From positions 1 to 23,406 of the forward strand of contig JBMFOH010000026.1 in NCBI GenBank assembly GCA_049969715.1: a stretch of DNA of 23,406 nucleotides, written 5' to 3'. Both the position numbers and the translations under genes were made by a program. Under the pieces are notes generated by a model that was not told the origin of the DNA, made no database searches, and saw only the letters and a program-made list of their open reading frames with translations. Positions 13,954 to 22,412 of this stretch are shown here, one piece after another; position 1 is the stretch's first letter, and each line of letters starts with the position of its first letter. This DNA comes from JBMFOH01 sp049969715 [NCBI: bacterium]. Its GTDB lineage: Bacteria; DUMJ01.

Positions 13954-15218
13954 CTCTCCCTCCAATCTAATCTTATTGGATTTCCTAAATATGGATAAAC
14001 CTCTCTTATTTTCCTTTCAATCTCCCGAACTGTCATAGGATTTATGGACTTAGCATTATTTACAAAAAGTAGAAACTTGGGAGGAAATACCTCGACCTGC
14101 TTTCCATAATATACCTTCACCATTCTTCCACCTTCACCAGAAAAAGTTAATCCCGCCAAAGCCCTATCTAAATCCTTCTTGCTAATGACAGTCCTTCCAG
14201 AATTTATCACCAAAAGTATAGTTTCTTTGAGCTTTCTAATCCCTTTGCCACTTATACAAGAGGTATAACATACAGGGGCATATGGAATAAGAGCAAATGT
14301 ATTAGGGAAATAGAAACTTCTCTCTACTAGATCTATCTTATTCCACACCACTATTATAGGTTTCTCCATCTCCAGAATACTATGGATAATCCTTTTATCA
14401 AAACCAGTCAATCCCTCATTTATATCTAATACAAGAACAACTAAGTTGCTCCTATTTATCATCCTAAGGGTATTTGAAACCGCCAATCTCTCTACCAGAG
14501 ACCCTTCTCTCCATCTCTTCCTTATTCCAGCTGTATCAGCAATAATAATCCTTTCACCATCTAAGGCTAATTCCTCTTCTATTACATCCCTAGTCGTTCC
14601 TCCAATTTTATCAACAATAGTCCTCTCTTCCCCTAAAAGTCTATTAAAGATAGAGGATTTACCCACATTTACATTTCCCGCCAACGTAACCCTTATAGAC
14701 TCAGCCCTTTCCGCCATAGAAGGAGGAAGGTCCTCTATGACTTTATCTAAGAGTTCATCTATATTTATCCCATGTTGAGCTGATATCGAAACTATATCAT
14801 AAAAACCGAGAAAGAAAAACTCAGATAATAATAGATCCCTTTTCACATAATTATCTACCTTGTTTACTACTAAGATGACCTTTTTGCCAAAGCGCCTTAA
14901 CATCTGAGCAAGGTCTAAATCATCGCTAGTGATAGAAGACCTGCCATCCACTACAAAGAGAATCTTTGTTGCTTCTTCTAATGTCTTCCTTAGTTCGAAA
15001 TTTATCTCTTCCTGAAGAGGCTCGTCCTCTTTCATAGTAAATCCGCCTGTATCTACAACGGCAAAAGATACCCCATTCCATTCACACACATCATAAAGCC
15101 TGTCTCTAGTAGTGTGTGGAATGGAGCTTGTAATAGCCTTCCACTTTCCAATCATCCTATTAAAAAGGGTAGATTTCCCTACATTAGGTCTTCCCACTAT
15201 GGCTACTATTGGAAGCAT
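13950..15218 (-). CDS. der: Ribosome-associated GTPase Der (EngA)
   Basis: Two-GTPase-domain protein needed for 50S ribosome assembly. Domain 1: GRPNVGKS (9-16), DTGG (56-59), NKVD (119-122). Domain 2: GNVNVGKS (181-188), DTAG (228-231), NKID (293-296). A C-terminal KH-like domain follows (about 340-422). Length 422 aa is typical. It overlaps ispH by 13 nt and plsY by 4 nt. Confidence 0.96.
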   Translation of the reverse strand: MLPIVAIVGRPNVGKSTLFNRMIGKWKAITSSIPHTTRDRLYDVCEWNGVSFAVVDTGGFTMKEDEPLQEEINFELRKTLEEATKILFVVDGRSSITSDDLDLAQMLRRFGKKVILVVNKVDNYVKRDLLLSEFFFLGFYDIVSISAQHGINIDELLDKVIEDLPPSMAERAESIRVTLAGNVNVGKSSIFNRLLGEERTIVDKIGGTTRDVIEEELALDGERIIIADTAGIRKRWREGSLVERLAVSNTLRMINRSNLVVLVLDINEGLTGFDKRIIHSILEMEKPIIVVWNKIDLVERSFYFPNTFALIPYAPVCYTSCISGKGIRKLKETILLVINSGRTVISKKDLDRALAGLTFSGEGGRMVKVYYGKQVEVFPPKFLLFVNNAKSINPMTVREIERKIREVYPYLGNPIRLDWRES

Positions 15219-16048
15219 ATCTTGTTTATCTTTTCTATCACCTTATTGATCACCCAATCAGGAGTAGAAGCTCCAGCAGTAATTCCTATCTTCTCTTTAC
15301 TGTGAAACCATCTAGGATCAACTTCTTCCCAAGATTCTATATGATGCGTCTCTATACCTCTTTTCCATCCAATCTCTGCCAATCTTCTGGTATTGGCACT
15401 ATTCTTACCCCCTATAACAATTATAACATCTGCACTTTCTGAGAGCTTCTCCATCGCCCTTTGTCTCCTCTGAGATGCATCGCACAGGGTATTAAAAACT
15501 CTTATCTCCCAACCCTTCCTAACTATTTCTCCAAGGATCTCTCTAAATCTATCAAAAGAGAATGTAGTCTGAGAAATTACCCCTATATTCTTATCTAAAG
15601 GTATAAGATCTATCTCTTCCTTTGAAGCTATTATTCTAGCTCTTCCATTTCCAAAACTCAATAGGCCTTCCACCTCTGGATGGCCCTTTTCACCAATAAT
15701 AATTACATTATAGTTGTTAGATGTCAGAAAACTTACCATCCCCTGAGCCCTTGCTACAAGAGGACAGGTAGCATTTATAATCTTTATATTTCTCTTCTTT
15801 AGCTCTTTTAATACCTCGACAGAAACCCCATGTGACCTTATCAATACTACCTCTCCTGGTTCTAGTTCATCTATACTCTCTACCGTTCTCAACCCGATTC
15901 TATTCAGTCTCTCTACCTCCAGAGGATTATGGATTATAGCCCCTAATGTTGCCACCCTATTATTAGAGGCTACAGCCTTTTCTGCTAAACCTATCGCCCT
16001 TCTCACGCCAAAACAGAAACCATACTCTTCAGCCAGCACTATCTCCAT
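15206..16048 (-). CDS. ispH: 4-hydroxy-3-methylbut-2-enyl diphosphate reductase
   Basis: Last enzyme of the methylerythritol phosphate route, reducing HMBPP to IPP and DMAPP with an iron-sulfur cluster. The three cluster cysteines are Cys12 (FCFGVRRAI), Cys95 (NATCPLV) and Cys189 (TLCDASQRRQ). Substrate-binding residues His40, His73 (RSHG), His123/Glu125 (KGHPEVEG) and SQTTFS are in place. Length 280 aa is normal with no S1 fusion. It indicates that this organism makes isoprenoids by the MEP route. It overlaps der by 13 nt. Confidence 0.96.
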   Translation of the reverse strand: MEIVLAEEYGFCFGVRRAIGLAEKAVASNNRVATLGAIIHNPLEVERLNRIGLRTVESIDELEPGEVVLIRSHGVSVEVLKELKKRNIKIINATCPLVARAQGMVSFLTSNNYNVIIIGEKGHPEVEGLLSFGNGRARIIASKEEIDLIPLDKNIGVISQTTFSFDRFREILGEIVRKGWEIRVFNTLCDASQRRQRAMEKLSESADVIIVIGGKNSANTRRLAEIGWKRGIETHHIESWEEVDPRWFHSKEKIGITAGASTPDWVINKVIEKINKICFQ

Positions 16049-16050
16049 AG

Positions 16051-16818
16051 CTATCCTTTCTCTACCACCCAGATCATATAAGGGCTATCCTCTTTAAATG
16101 AGGAAAAATCGTAATCTCCATACAATGCCTCTATTTTAAATCTATGCATAATAAACATTCTTTCCATCTCATACCTAGTAAAATATCTTAACAACATCTC
16201 TCTCACGTATCGAGTTACCCTTCCATAACGATCAACTAAATCATAGAATATATTTAACTTTATAATCTGGTGAACAGAATCAATCAGTCTAGTCTCATAC
16301 TTTTGAAGATAACTATGCCATTTGTCAATCCAAAGGAGAGAGTTGTGATGGTAACATCCTTTAGAGGATTCTAAGAGCTCTGGAATCATATTTACGACGC
16401 TTACTATGAATCTACCCCTATCAACTAGATGCTTGTATACGTTTTCTAGACATCTATCCTGATCCTCTATTGTCAAAAGATGCATAAAACTATTAAATGC
16501 TATTAATACCCCAGAAAATGAGGTCGCTAGGTCAAAATCACGCATATCTCCCTTCGTCAGTGAAACCCTTTCTATTATCTCTTGAGGTTCTAAAGACAAC
16601 TTCTTCTTGGCGATATCTAACATCTTTTGAGAGATATCTAATCCACTAACTCTATGATTCTCTTTCGCAAGTGGAATGAGAAGTCTTCCTGTACCACAAC
16701 CAAGCTCAAGGATAGGGTCTTCAATATCTTTAAAGAGTTCCTTATAAAAGGGAATATCTTCTACTATATTGTTATACTCTACATCATAGAGCCAGGCAAA
16801 TCTATCATACTCAGCCAT
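16051..16818 (-). CDS. SAM-dependent class I methyltransferase
   Basis: 255-aa methyltransferase. Motif I ELGCGTGR (38-45) and the acidic loop VSGLDIS (57-63) are clear; a GDMRDFDL-like motif follows. The substrate is not recognisable. The N-terminal YDRFAWLYDVEY is common in small-molecule/metabolite methyltransferases. The ATG overlaps the stop of the preceding gene by one base (TAATG), and two bases separate it from ispH. Context gives no function. Confidence 0.88.
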   Translation of the reverse strand: MAEYDRFAWLYDVEYNNIVEDIPFYKELFKDIEDPILELGCGTGRLLIPLAKENHRVSGLDISQKMLDIAKKKLSLEPQEIIERVSLTKGDMRDFDLATSFSGVLIAFNSFMHLLTIEDQDRCLENVYKHLVDRGRFIVSVVNMIPELLESSKGCYHHNSLLWIDKWHSYLQKYETRLIDSVHQIIKLNIFYDLVDRYGRVTRYVREMLLRYFTRYEMERMFIMHRFKIEALYGDYDFSSFKEDSPYMIWVVEKG

Positions 16819-17336
16819 TAACCTGTTATTCTTACACCTAAAGTTTTTTCTAACTCATTCAAGGCAAATAGGTGGGCTTCTTCTGAAAATGAGGCTACAC
16901 AGTCTCGAGGGATTGTTACAACATACCCTAACATCCTAGCATCATAGGCGGTGTAAAGTATACAGATATTGGTAACTACTCCTGTAATAACAAGATGGGT
17001 AACTCCCAATTCTTTTAGTGAGATGTCAAGGTCTGTTCCTAAAAATCCACTATATCTCCTCTTACGGATAATTCTTTCCCCAGTCTTGGGTTTTAACTCT
17101 TCTATTATATCTGCTCCCCATGTTCCTTCTATACAATGAGGAGGGAAGAGGGTAAACTCTTTATCCCTTTCAAGATGAGTATCACATATATAAAATACAG
17201 GGGTGTTTTTCTCTCTTGTTCTTTTCAGTTGCTCACTTATAAATGGAATGGTCCTGCTAGATAATGGAGAATATAGAGCCCCATTCGGATGAACAAAATC
17301 ATTTAACATATCTATAATAAGGAAAGCCCTACTCAT
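16818..17336 (-). CDS. Nicotinamidase-like cysteine hydrolase (isochorismatase family)
   Basis: 172-aa isochorismatase-fold hydrolase. The catalytic triad fits Asp9 (LIIDMLNDF), Lys92 (IIRKRRYSGF) and Cys125 (VVTNICILYTA). Asp52 and His54 (CDTH) and His67 (PPHCIEGTWGAD) match metal-binding residues of nicotinamidases, so hydrolysis of nicotinamide in NAD salvage is the best guess. The related isochorismatase function is less likely. The gene overlaps dnaB by 4 nt (ATGA) and the methyltransferase by 1 nt, so it belongs to the same operon. NAD kinase at 3570 is the other NAD-related gene in the window. Confidence 0.85.
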   Translation of the reverse strand: MSRAFLIIDMLNDFVHPNGALYSPLSSRTIPFISEQLKRTREKNTPVFYICDTHLERDKEFTLFPPHCIEGTWGADIIEELKPKTGERIIRKRRYSGFLGTDLDISLKELGVTHLVITGVVTNICILYTAYDARMLGYVVTIPRDCVASFSEEAHLFALNELEKTLGVRITG

Positions 17337-18682
17337 TCTCTTATTAGTCCTCCTTTTAGATTATCAAACTTCATAATTTCTTTGTTAAACCCAAGCTTTA
17401 TCGTCCCCGTTGGACCATTTCTGTGTTTAGAGAGAATCACTTCACAGGTCCCTTTCTCTGGAGACTCATTGTTATAGTACTCATCTCTATATAGAAACAA
17501 CACTAGATCAGCCTCTTGTTCTATCGCTCCACTTTCTCGAAGGTCTGAAAGCTGAGGACGTTTATCCTGCCTCTGTTCTACTGCCCTACTCAACTGAGAA
17601 AGTGTAATAACAGGTATATCCAGTTCTCTTGCCATAGTCTTCAGTTCTCTAGATATCTTAGATATCTCCTGTACCCTATTTTCTATCTTCGCCCCTGAAT
17701 TCATAAGCTGTAGATAATCTATTATGATGAGAGATAACCCTACCTCTGACTTCAATCTCCTGGCTTTTGCTCTCATCTCTAATACACTCATATTAGGAGA
17801 ATCGTCTATATATATTGGTGCCTCTGCAAGATTATTTATACCTGTAGTAATTCTTCTCCACTCTCCTTCTGTTAGATCTCCAACTCTCAGTTTATAATAG
17901 GGGATACCAGCTTCAGAGGAAAGCATCCTCATCGCTACCTGTTCAGAGGACATCTCTAGGCTGAATATTGCTACTGGAAGTTTAAGATTCACACCTACAT
18001 GATGGGCGATATTCAGACAGAAGGCAGTCTTGCCCATAGATGGTCTGCCAGCTATTATTATAAAGTCAGAATACTGCAGTCCTCCAGTAATCTTATCGAA
18101 CTCATCAAAGCCAGTAGGAATTCCACTAAGGTAACTATGCTTCTGTGATCTAAGTTCTATCATCTCGAAGACATTGAAGAGCTCCTCTTTTAGAGGGATA
18201 AAGTATTGAAAGACCTTACGTTGAGTTACAGCAAATATAAGTTGTTCTGCCTTATCCATAATAACAGGAACTTCTTCGTTCTCTTCTTCTGCTAGTTCTT
18301 TGATCTTTATACTTGCATCTATCAATTCTCTCAGTATCGCCTTCTCTTGTATTATCTTAGCATAGTAAGCAGCATTAGACGGGGTAGGGACCCTATCTAG
18401 AAGAGAGGAAAGATATGTATATCCACCTACCGATTCTAGAAGTCCCTTCTTTGAGAGAAGATCAGAAACACTTATAAGGTCTACAGGTTCACCTCTTTCA
18501 AATAGCTCAATTATAGTCTCATATATATCCCTATGTACCTTTCTATAAAAACTTCTAGAATCTAGAACCTCAATAACTCTGGCAATGGCATCTCTAGAGA
18601 GAAGCATTGCCCCTAGCACAGACTCTTCTGCCTCAAGATTATAAGGAGGAACATTAGATTTTAATGCTCCTTCAATACCCAT
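17333..18682 (-). CDS. dnaB: Replicative DNA helicase DnaB
   Basis: Hexameric 5'-3' helicase that opens DNA at replication forks. The N-terminal domain (about 10-150) starts VPPYNLEAEESVLGAML; the RecA-like C-terminal domain has Walker A GRPSMGKT (212-219) and Walker B LIIIDYLQLM (318-327), with KHRNGPTG near the end. Length 449 aa is normal and there is no intein. It is directly downstream of rplI by 4 nt, the common rpsR-rplI-dnaB order. Confidence 0.97.
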   Translation of the reverse strand: MGIEGALKSNVPPYNLEAEESVLGAMLLSRDAIARVIEVLDSRSFYRKVHRDIYETIIELFERGEPVDLISVSDLLSKKGLLESVGGYTYLSSLLDRVPTPSNAAYYAKIIQEKAILRELIDASIKIKELAEEENEEVPVIMDKAEQLIFAVTQRKVFQYFIPLKEELFNVFEMIELRSQKHSYLSGIPTGFDEFDKITGGLQYSDFIIIAGRPSMGKTAFCLNIAHHVGVNLKLPVAIFSLEMSSEQVAMRMLSSEAGIPYYKLRVGDLTEGEWRRITTGINNLAEAPIYIDDSPNMSVLEMRAKARRLKSEVGLSLIIIDYLQLMNSGAKIENRVQEISKISRELKTMARELDIPVITLSQLSRAVEQRQDKRPQLSDLRESGAIEQEADLVLFLYRDEYYNNESPEKGTCEVILSKHRNGPTGTIKLGFNKEIMKFDNLKGGLIRE

Positions 18683-18686
18683 ATTA

Positions 18687-19130
18687 CTACTCTCTCTCTA
18701 CAGATATATTAATAGGAACACTAACCCCATAGCCCAGTTTTACTGTAACCTCGTAACTTCCCAGATACCTTATCGGCTCCTTCAATACAATTTGATGTTT
18801 GTCTATATTAAAGTTTTTAGACCTTAACCCTTCAGCTATATCACTAGAGGTGATAGAACCAAAAAGCTTATCCCCTTCCCCTACTTTCACCTTAAACAAA
18901 AGATTTACTCCCTTTAACCTCTCTGCAATCTTCAGAGCAGCGTCTTTTTCTCTCTCTTCCTTTGCTAAAACAGCATTTTTCCGAAGCTCTATATCTTTTA
19001 TCCTGCCCTTGGTAGTTTTAGCAACTAATCCTTTAGGTATTAAATAGTTTCTCGCATAACCCTCAGGTACATTCTTTACATCCCCCGCCTTACCTAGACC
19101 AGGTATATCCTTCAATATAATTACTTCCAT
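18687..19130 (-). CDS. rplI: 50S ribosomal protein L9
   Basis: 147-aa two-domain protein linked by a long helix. The N-domain MEVIILKDIPGLGKAGDV, with GYARNYLIPKGLA-type loop (here GLVAKTTKG), is the family signature. The C-domain (about 75-147) binds 23S rRNA less tightly. Two bases separate the start from rpsR. Confidence 0.96.
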   Translation of the reverse strand: MEVIILKDIPGLGKAGDVKNVPEGYARNYLIPKGLVAKTTKGRIKDIELRKNAVLAKEEREKDAALKIAERLKGVNLLFKVKVGEGDKLFGSITSSDIAEGLRSKNFNIDKHQIVLKEPIRYLGSYEVTVKLGYGVSVPINISVERE

Positions 19131-19132
19131 AA

Positions 19133-19381
19133 TTAATCACTCGCAAATGGCAGAAGTGCCATCATTCTTGCCCTTTTTATAGCTCTAGCTAGCTTGCGCT
19201 GATGGGTCGCACAGGTACCAGTAGCCCTTCTAGGCAAAATCTTTCCTCTATCTGACATAAAATGCCTTAGTCTCTCTACATTTTTATAATCTATATCTAT
19301 CTTTTCTGTGCAGAATGCACATACCTTCCTCTTTTGAGCCCTAAAACGTCTACCAGTCTCTCTTTTTCTTTCCTGTGGCAT
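19133..19381 (-). CDS. rpsR: 30S ribosomal protein S18
   Basis: 82-aa small-subunit protein that forms a heterodimer with S6. The core is [23 protein letters not shown] followed by [22 protein letters not shown]. The Cys-x2-Cys and Cys-x2-His residues mark the Cys-containing (possibly zinc-binding) version. An unusual 71-base spacer precedes it; the upstream gene is ssb. Confidence 0.96.
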   Translation of the reverse strand: MPQERKRETGRRFRAQKRKVCAFCTEKIDIDYKNVERLRHFMSDRGKILPRRATGTCATHQRKLARAIKRARMMALLPFASD

Positions 19382-19452
19382 ATCTCTCCTTGGAACCCTA
19401 ATAAAAGGGTAGGTGAAGATTTAATATTCGCCCTCACCTTAGGCGATACTTT
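19382..19452 (-). promoter_or_regulatory. Structured ssb-rpsR spacer (71 nt)
   Basis: Between ssb and rpsR the minus-strand RNA can form several small hairpins: TCGCC/GGCGA (19428-19432/19442-19446), AGGTGA/TCACCT (19411-19416/19434-19439) and ACCCT/AGGGT (19395-19399/19406-19410, 6-nt loop), the last one just before the ribosome binding site AAGGAGAG. The first two are mutually exclusive. This is the largest spacer within the rpsF-dnaB part and may be a translational control element, but I know no family match. Confidence 0.35.
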
Positions 19453-19869
19453 TTATTTTCCTTCATCTAAGTCTATATCAATCTTCTTTTCCAAATCATC
19501 AACAAATGCATCCTCATCAAAGGATACAACCTCTTCTGGCAATCCTTCTTCCTCTTTGGGTCTACTTCCTAAAAATTCTACCCGCCTTGCTACCACTCTG
19601 GCACGTCTCTGAGTCTTTCCATCCTGAGATTGATATCTATCTATCTCTAATCTTCCTTCTATACCTATTAACCTACCCTTTTTTAGATATGTGGCACAGA
19701 GTTCTGCCTGTTTCCTCCATACCACAATATCTATAAAATCAGTAAGCTCTTTTCCCTCTCTTCCCCTTCTGTTTACTGCCAATGTAAACTCTGCCACCGC
19801 TGTACCATCAGGAGTATAACGCAGCGTAGGGTCACCAGTAAGCCTACCAGTTAATATAACAGAATTCAT
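19453..19869 (-). CDS. ssb: Single-stranded DNA-binding protein
   Basis: 138-aa OB-fold SSB that coats ssDNA. MNSVILTGRLTGDPTLRYTPDG, FTLAVNR and VVWRKQAELCATYLKKGRLIGIEGRL are the family core (1-105). The acidic C-terminal tail ends LDEGK instead of the usual Asp-rich tip with a terminal Pro-Phe that docks partner proteins. Frame and stop are unambiguous (TAA at 19453-19455). It lies between rpsF and rpsR, the standard position. Confidence 0.95.
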   Translation of the reverse strand: MNSVILTGRLTGDPTLRYTPDGTAVAEFTLAVNRRGREGKELTDFIDIVVWRKQAELCATYLKKGRLIGIEGRLEIDRYQSQDGKTQRRARVVARRVEFLGSRPKEEEGLPEEVVSFDEDAFVDDLEKKIDIDLDEGK

Positions 19870-19873
19870 CTTA

Positions 19874-20158
19874 TTAGTCTCTCCGTACGATCATATGTCT
19901 TATATTGTCTTCAGCTACCTTTAATATCCTATCTAGTTCTTTTAATATAGAGTTGTTCCCTTTAAAGTTCATTAAAAGATAGTATCCGCTGTAAAATCTC
20001 TTTATCGGATAGCTTAAATGTCTTTTTCCCCACTTTTCTACCCCTTGCAACTCACCACCAGAGGAAGTTACTACCTCTTGGAGTCTTGTGACTAACTCAT
20101 CTATCCTAGATTCCTCTAAATCTGGATTAAGAATACACATTAACTCATATTCTCTCAA
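19874..20158 (-). CDS. rpsF: 30S ribosomal protein S6
   Basis: 94-aa protein that binds S18 in the 30S platform. The family start RREYELM-type (here REYELMCILNPDLEE) and KRHLSYPIKRFYSGYYLLMNF are clear. The start is TTG, as no ATG precedes the conserved beginning; GAGGAGG lies about 11 bases upstream. The spacer to rplL holds a 17-bp hairpin. It starts the second ribosomal group (rpsF-ssb-rpsR-rplI-dnaB). Confidence 0.95.
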   Translation of the reverse strand: MREYELMCILNPDLEESRIDELVTRLQEVVTSSGGELQGVEKWGKRHLSYPIKRFYSGYYLLMNFKGNNSILKELDRILKVAEDNIRHMIVRRD

Positions 20159-20185
20159 TTCCTTATTAATCCTCCTCTACAGTGT

Positions 20186-20224
20186 ATAGAGATAAAGTAG
20201 GGAGGAACCCTACTTTATCTCTAT
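20186..20224 (-). terminator. 17-bp perfect hairpin at the rplL stop codon
   Basis: Arms 20186-20202 and 20208-20224 pair perfectly over 17 bp around a 5-nt loop. The rplL stop codon (20212-20210) lies in one arm. On the minus strand no U-run follows (ACACTGTAGAGG), so it may be a partial or Rho-type terminator, a processing site or an mRNA stabiliser separating the rplJL message from rpsF. The geometry (17 bp, 5-nt loop) is the same as the hairpin at 8090-8128. Confidence 0.65.
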
Positions 20225-20584
20225 TACTGCTCCTACCTCTTCGAGTTTTGCCTTTATCTGTTCTGCTTCTTCTCTAGAGACCTTCTCTTTTACAGCCTTA
20301 GGAGCAGCATCAACTAGATCTTTAGCCTCTTTCAGTCCTAACCCAGTTATTTCCTTTACTACCTTTATAACCTGAACCTTTTTATCTCCGGGGGATGTAA
20401 GCACTACATCAAATTCTGTCTGCTCTTTAGGCTTCTCCTCTACTGCTGGAGCAGCTGCCATAGGAGCCATAGCTACTGCAGGGGCTGCCTGAACCCCAAA
20501 CTTCTCCTCTAGAGCTTTTACAAGGTCTGAGAGCTCTAACACGCTCATCTGAGAGATGGCTTCAATAATTTCTTCTTTTGTCAT
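20210..20584 (-). CDS. rplL: 50S ribosomal protein L7/L12
   Basis: 124-aa stalk protein. The N-terminal dimerisation helix starts [22 protein letters not shown], then the flexible Ala/Pro hinge (about 34-53), then the C-terminal factor-binding domain ([20 protein letters not shown], about 57-124). Four copies per ribosome or more are normally required. It lies 11 nt after rplJ. rpoB would be expected downstream but is not there. Confidence 0.97.
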   Translation of the reverse strand: MTKEEIIEAISQMSVLELSDLVKALEEKFGVQAAPAVAMAPMAAAPAVEEKPKEQTEFDVVLTSPGDKKVQVIKVVKEITGLGLKEAKDLVDAAPKAVKEKVSREEAEQIKAKLEEVGAVIEIK

Positions 20585-20595
20585 TTTGACCTCCT

Positions 20596-21123
20596 TTATG
20601 TTTTCTTTTCCTTTATATTACTAAGGACGGATAATAGGTCCCTTAGCGGTGCCTGTAATACATTTACTAAACCTGAAAGGGGAGCTACAATTCCCCCTAC
20701 AACTCTAGCCAAAAGAACCTCTTTAGGGGGAAGTTTACTCAGTTCTTCAAGCTGAGACCCCTCATATATATGACCCTCTATAAATATTCCCTTAGGGATA
20801 AGCTTATTATTATTTCTGGAGAATGTCAATACTTCCTTTAATAGTTCCAGCTCATCTGTATGAGTAAAGATAAACATATTCGGCCCTTCCAGGAGCGATT
20901 TACTAGTCCCATCTAAACTGATTCCTTTTCTCTTTAAGGCAATATTAAATAGGGTATTCTTGATTACCTTTACTTCTCCACCCTTCTTCTTTATATTCTT
21001 TCTTAGGATTTCAGTGTCCTTTATAACAAGTCCACGATTCTCAGCAATAATAAATCCCTTTGCCCTATCTAACCTTTCTAACGTATTCTCTATTATTGCT
21101 ACCTTTTCTTCCTTTAAAGGCAT
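20596..21123 (-). CDS. rplJ: 50S ribosomal protein L10
   Basis: 175-aa base of the L7/L12 stalk, binding 23S rRNA and the L12 dimers. [13 protein letters not shown] and [17 protein letters not shown] are typical of the N-terminal domain; [30 protein letters not shown] marks the C-terminal L12-binding helix. AGGAGGTGA ahead of the ATG is a strong ribosome binding site. Its product should bind the leader just upstream and repress rplJL. Confidence 0.96.
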   Translation of the reverse strand: MPLKEEKVAIIENTLERLDRAKGFIIAENRGLVIKDTEILRKNIKKKGGEVKVIKNTLFNIALKRKGISLDGTSKSLLEGPNMFIFTHTDELELLKEVLTFSRNNNKLIPKGIFIEGHIYEGSQLEELSKLPPKEVLLARVVGGIVAPLSGLVNVLQAPLRDLLSVLSNIKEKKT

Positions 21124-21230
21124 TTATTCACCTCCTATAAAATAACCCTTCCACAACTAAGGAAGGGCCATCCTTCCTCGGTAGGATATTAAGCCTAACG
21201 GCACCTACTTTCTTAGGAATCTATCCTAAA
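21124..21230 (-). promoter_or_regulatory. Ribosomal L10 leader (autoregulatory 5' UTR)
   Basis: The 130-nt gap before rplJ matches the L10 leader by a distinctive core on the minus strand: AAAGTAGGTGCCGTTAGG, then CTTAATATCCTACCGAGG, in which GTAGG (21208-21204) pairs with CCTAC (21185-21181) around the kink-turn region. An upstream hairpin TTAGGA/TCCTAA (21224-21229/21213-21218) precedes it. L10-L12 complex binds such leaders and represses the rplJL message. Known from Rfam family RF00557; recognised here from memory of the consensus, not by a search. The downstream attenuator is listed separately. Confidence 0.8.
21137..21178 (-). terminator. L10-leader attenuator: terminator versus antiterminator
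   Basis: On the minus strand CCCTTCC (21152-21146 and 21167-21161 as the pair) forms a 7-bp stem with an 8-nt loop followed by TTATTTTAT (21145-21137), an intrinsic-terminator shape. An alternative stem, AGGAAGG (21178-21172) with CCTTCCT (21166-21160), 5-nt loop, uses the same bases and excludes it. This fits transcription attenuation of rplJL in response to L10. Confidence 0.6.
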
Positions 21231-21253
21231 ATTTCTATAAGAATTAATATTCT

Positions 21254-21961
21254 TTATACAGCGCTTACTCTTGTAGCCTTAAGAGGATCTATCTTTATAC
21301 CAGGACTCATCGAGGTAGCAAACGCAACACCTCTTACATACTGTCCTTTTACTCCTGCCGGTTTTGCCCTCAATATAGCATTCATCAATGCATAAAAGTT
21401 TTCCTTTAGTCTCTCCTCCTCAAACGATTTTCTACCTATAACAGTATGTATTATACCAAACTTGTCTACCCTAAACTCTACCCTCCCCTTTTTCAGTTCT
21501 TTTACTGTATTAGCTATATCAGTAGTAACTGTTCCTACCTTAGGATTGGGCATCAATCCCCTAGGTCCTAATATCTTACCTAGTCTACCTACTAAACCCA
21601 TCATATCAGGGGTAGCTATAGCTACATCGAAATCTGTCCATCCTTCATTGATCTTACTAATGAGGTCCTCTGCACCAACATAATCTGCCCCTGCATCTAC
21701 TGCCTCTTGCGCCTTATCTCCTCTAGCAAACACAAGAACACGTCTACTCTTACCAATTCCATGAGGCAATACTACAGTACCCCTTATATTCTGTTCAGCG
21801 TGCCTAGGGTCTACCCCCAAATTTATAGAAACCTCTACTGCCTCATCGAAATTAGCATAACTTATTCTCTTCAATAGAGAAAGTGCCTCATCTACCTCAT
21901 ATCTCTTCCTTCTATCTATAAGCTTAAGTGAATCTAAATACTTTTTCCCATGCTTAGGCAT
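21254..21961 (-). CDS. rplA: 50S ribosomal protein L1
   Basis: 235-aa protein of the L1 stalk, which also represses its own mRNA in many bacteria. [20 protein letters not shown] and [40 protein letters not shown] are family hallmarks. The ATG is 14 nt from rplK. A palindrome AAGAAT/ATTCTT (21239-21254) sits right after the stop and may form the base of the L10 leader. Confidence 0.96.
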   Translation of the reverse strand: MPKHGKKYLDSLKLIDRRKRYEVDEALSLLKRISYANFDEAVEVSINLGVDPRHAEQNIRGTVVLPHGIGKSRRVLVFARGDKAQEAVDAGADYVGAEDLISKINEGWTDFDVAIATPDMMGLVGRLGKILGPRGLMPNPKVGTVTTDIANTVKELKKGRVEFRVDKFGIIHTVIGRKSFEEERLKENFYALMNAILRAKPAGVKGQYVRGVAFATSMSPGIKIDPLKATRVSAV

Positions 21962-21975
21962 TCTATCTCTTCTCC

Positions 21976-22401
21976 TTACTCTTCAATACTTACTCCCATA
22001 CTTCTTGCTGTCCCAGCTATAATCCTCATTGCTGATTCAAGACTATCAGTATTTAAGTCTTGCAATTTCTTCTGAGCAATCTCTCTAAGCTGGGTAGTAG
22101 TAAGCTTACCTATCTTATTTTTATTCGGTTCTCCAGAACCTTTCTCCACCCCTATAGCCTTCTTTATAAGCTCAGAGGCAGGCGGAGTTTTCAACACAAA
22201 GGTAAAACTTCTGTCCTCGTAAACAGTAATCTCAACAGGAATAACCTCTCCTACTTGATTCCCAGTCTGAGCATTATACGACTTACAAAATTCCATTATA
22301 TTAACCCCATATTGGCCTAACGCAGGCCCTACTGGGGGAGCCGGGGTAGCTTTCCCTGCTGGAAGCTGAAGCTTTACTATTCCAACTATCTTCTTAGGCA
22401 T
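21976..22401 (-). CDS. rplK: 50S ribosomal protein L11
   Basis: 141-aa protein of the GTPase-associated centre. The Pro-rich N-terminus [31 protein letters not shown] and the C-terminal rRNA-binding part ending SMGVSIEE are complete. Follows nusG by 11 nt with GGAGGTAAC as ribosome binding site, the standard order. Confidence 0.97.
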   Translation of the reverse strand: MPKKIVGIVKLQLPAGKATPAPPVGPALGQYGVNIMEFCKSYNAQTGNQVGEVIPVEITVYEDRSFTFVLKTPPASELIKKAIGVEKGSGEPNKNKIGKLTTTQLREIAQKKLQDLNTDSLESAMRIIAGTARSMGVSIEE

Positions 22402-22412
22402 TTGTTACCTCC

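Noticed and set aside
17333-18682. Intein or insertion in dnaB
   Set aside because: Walker A and B regions are contiguous and the length is normal at 449 aa.
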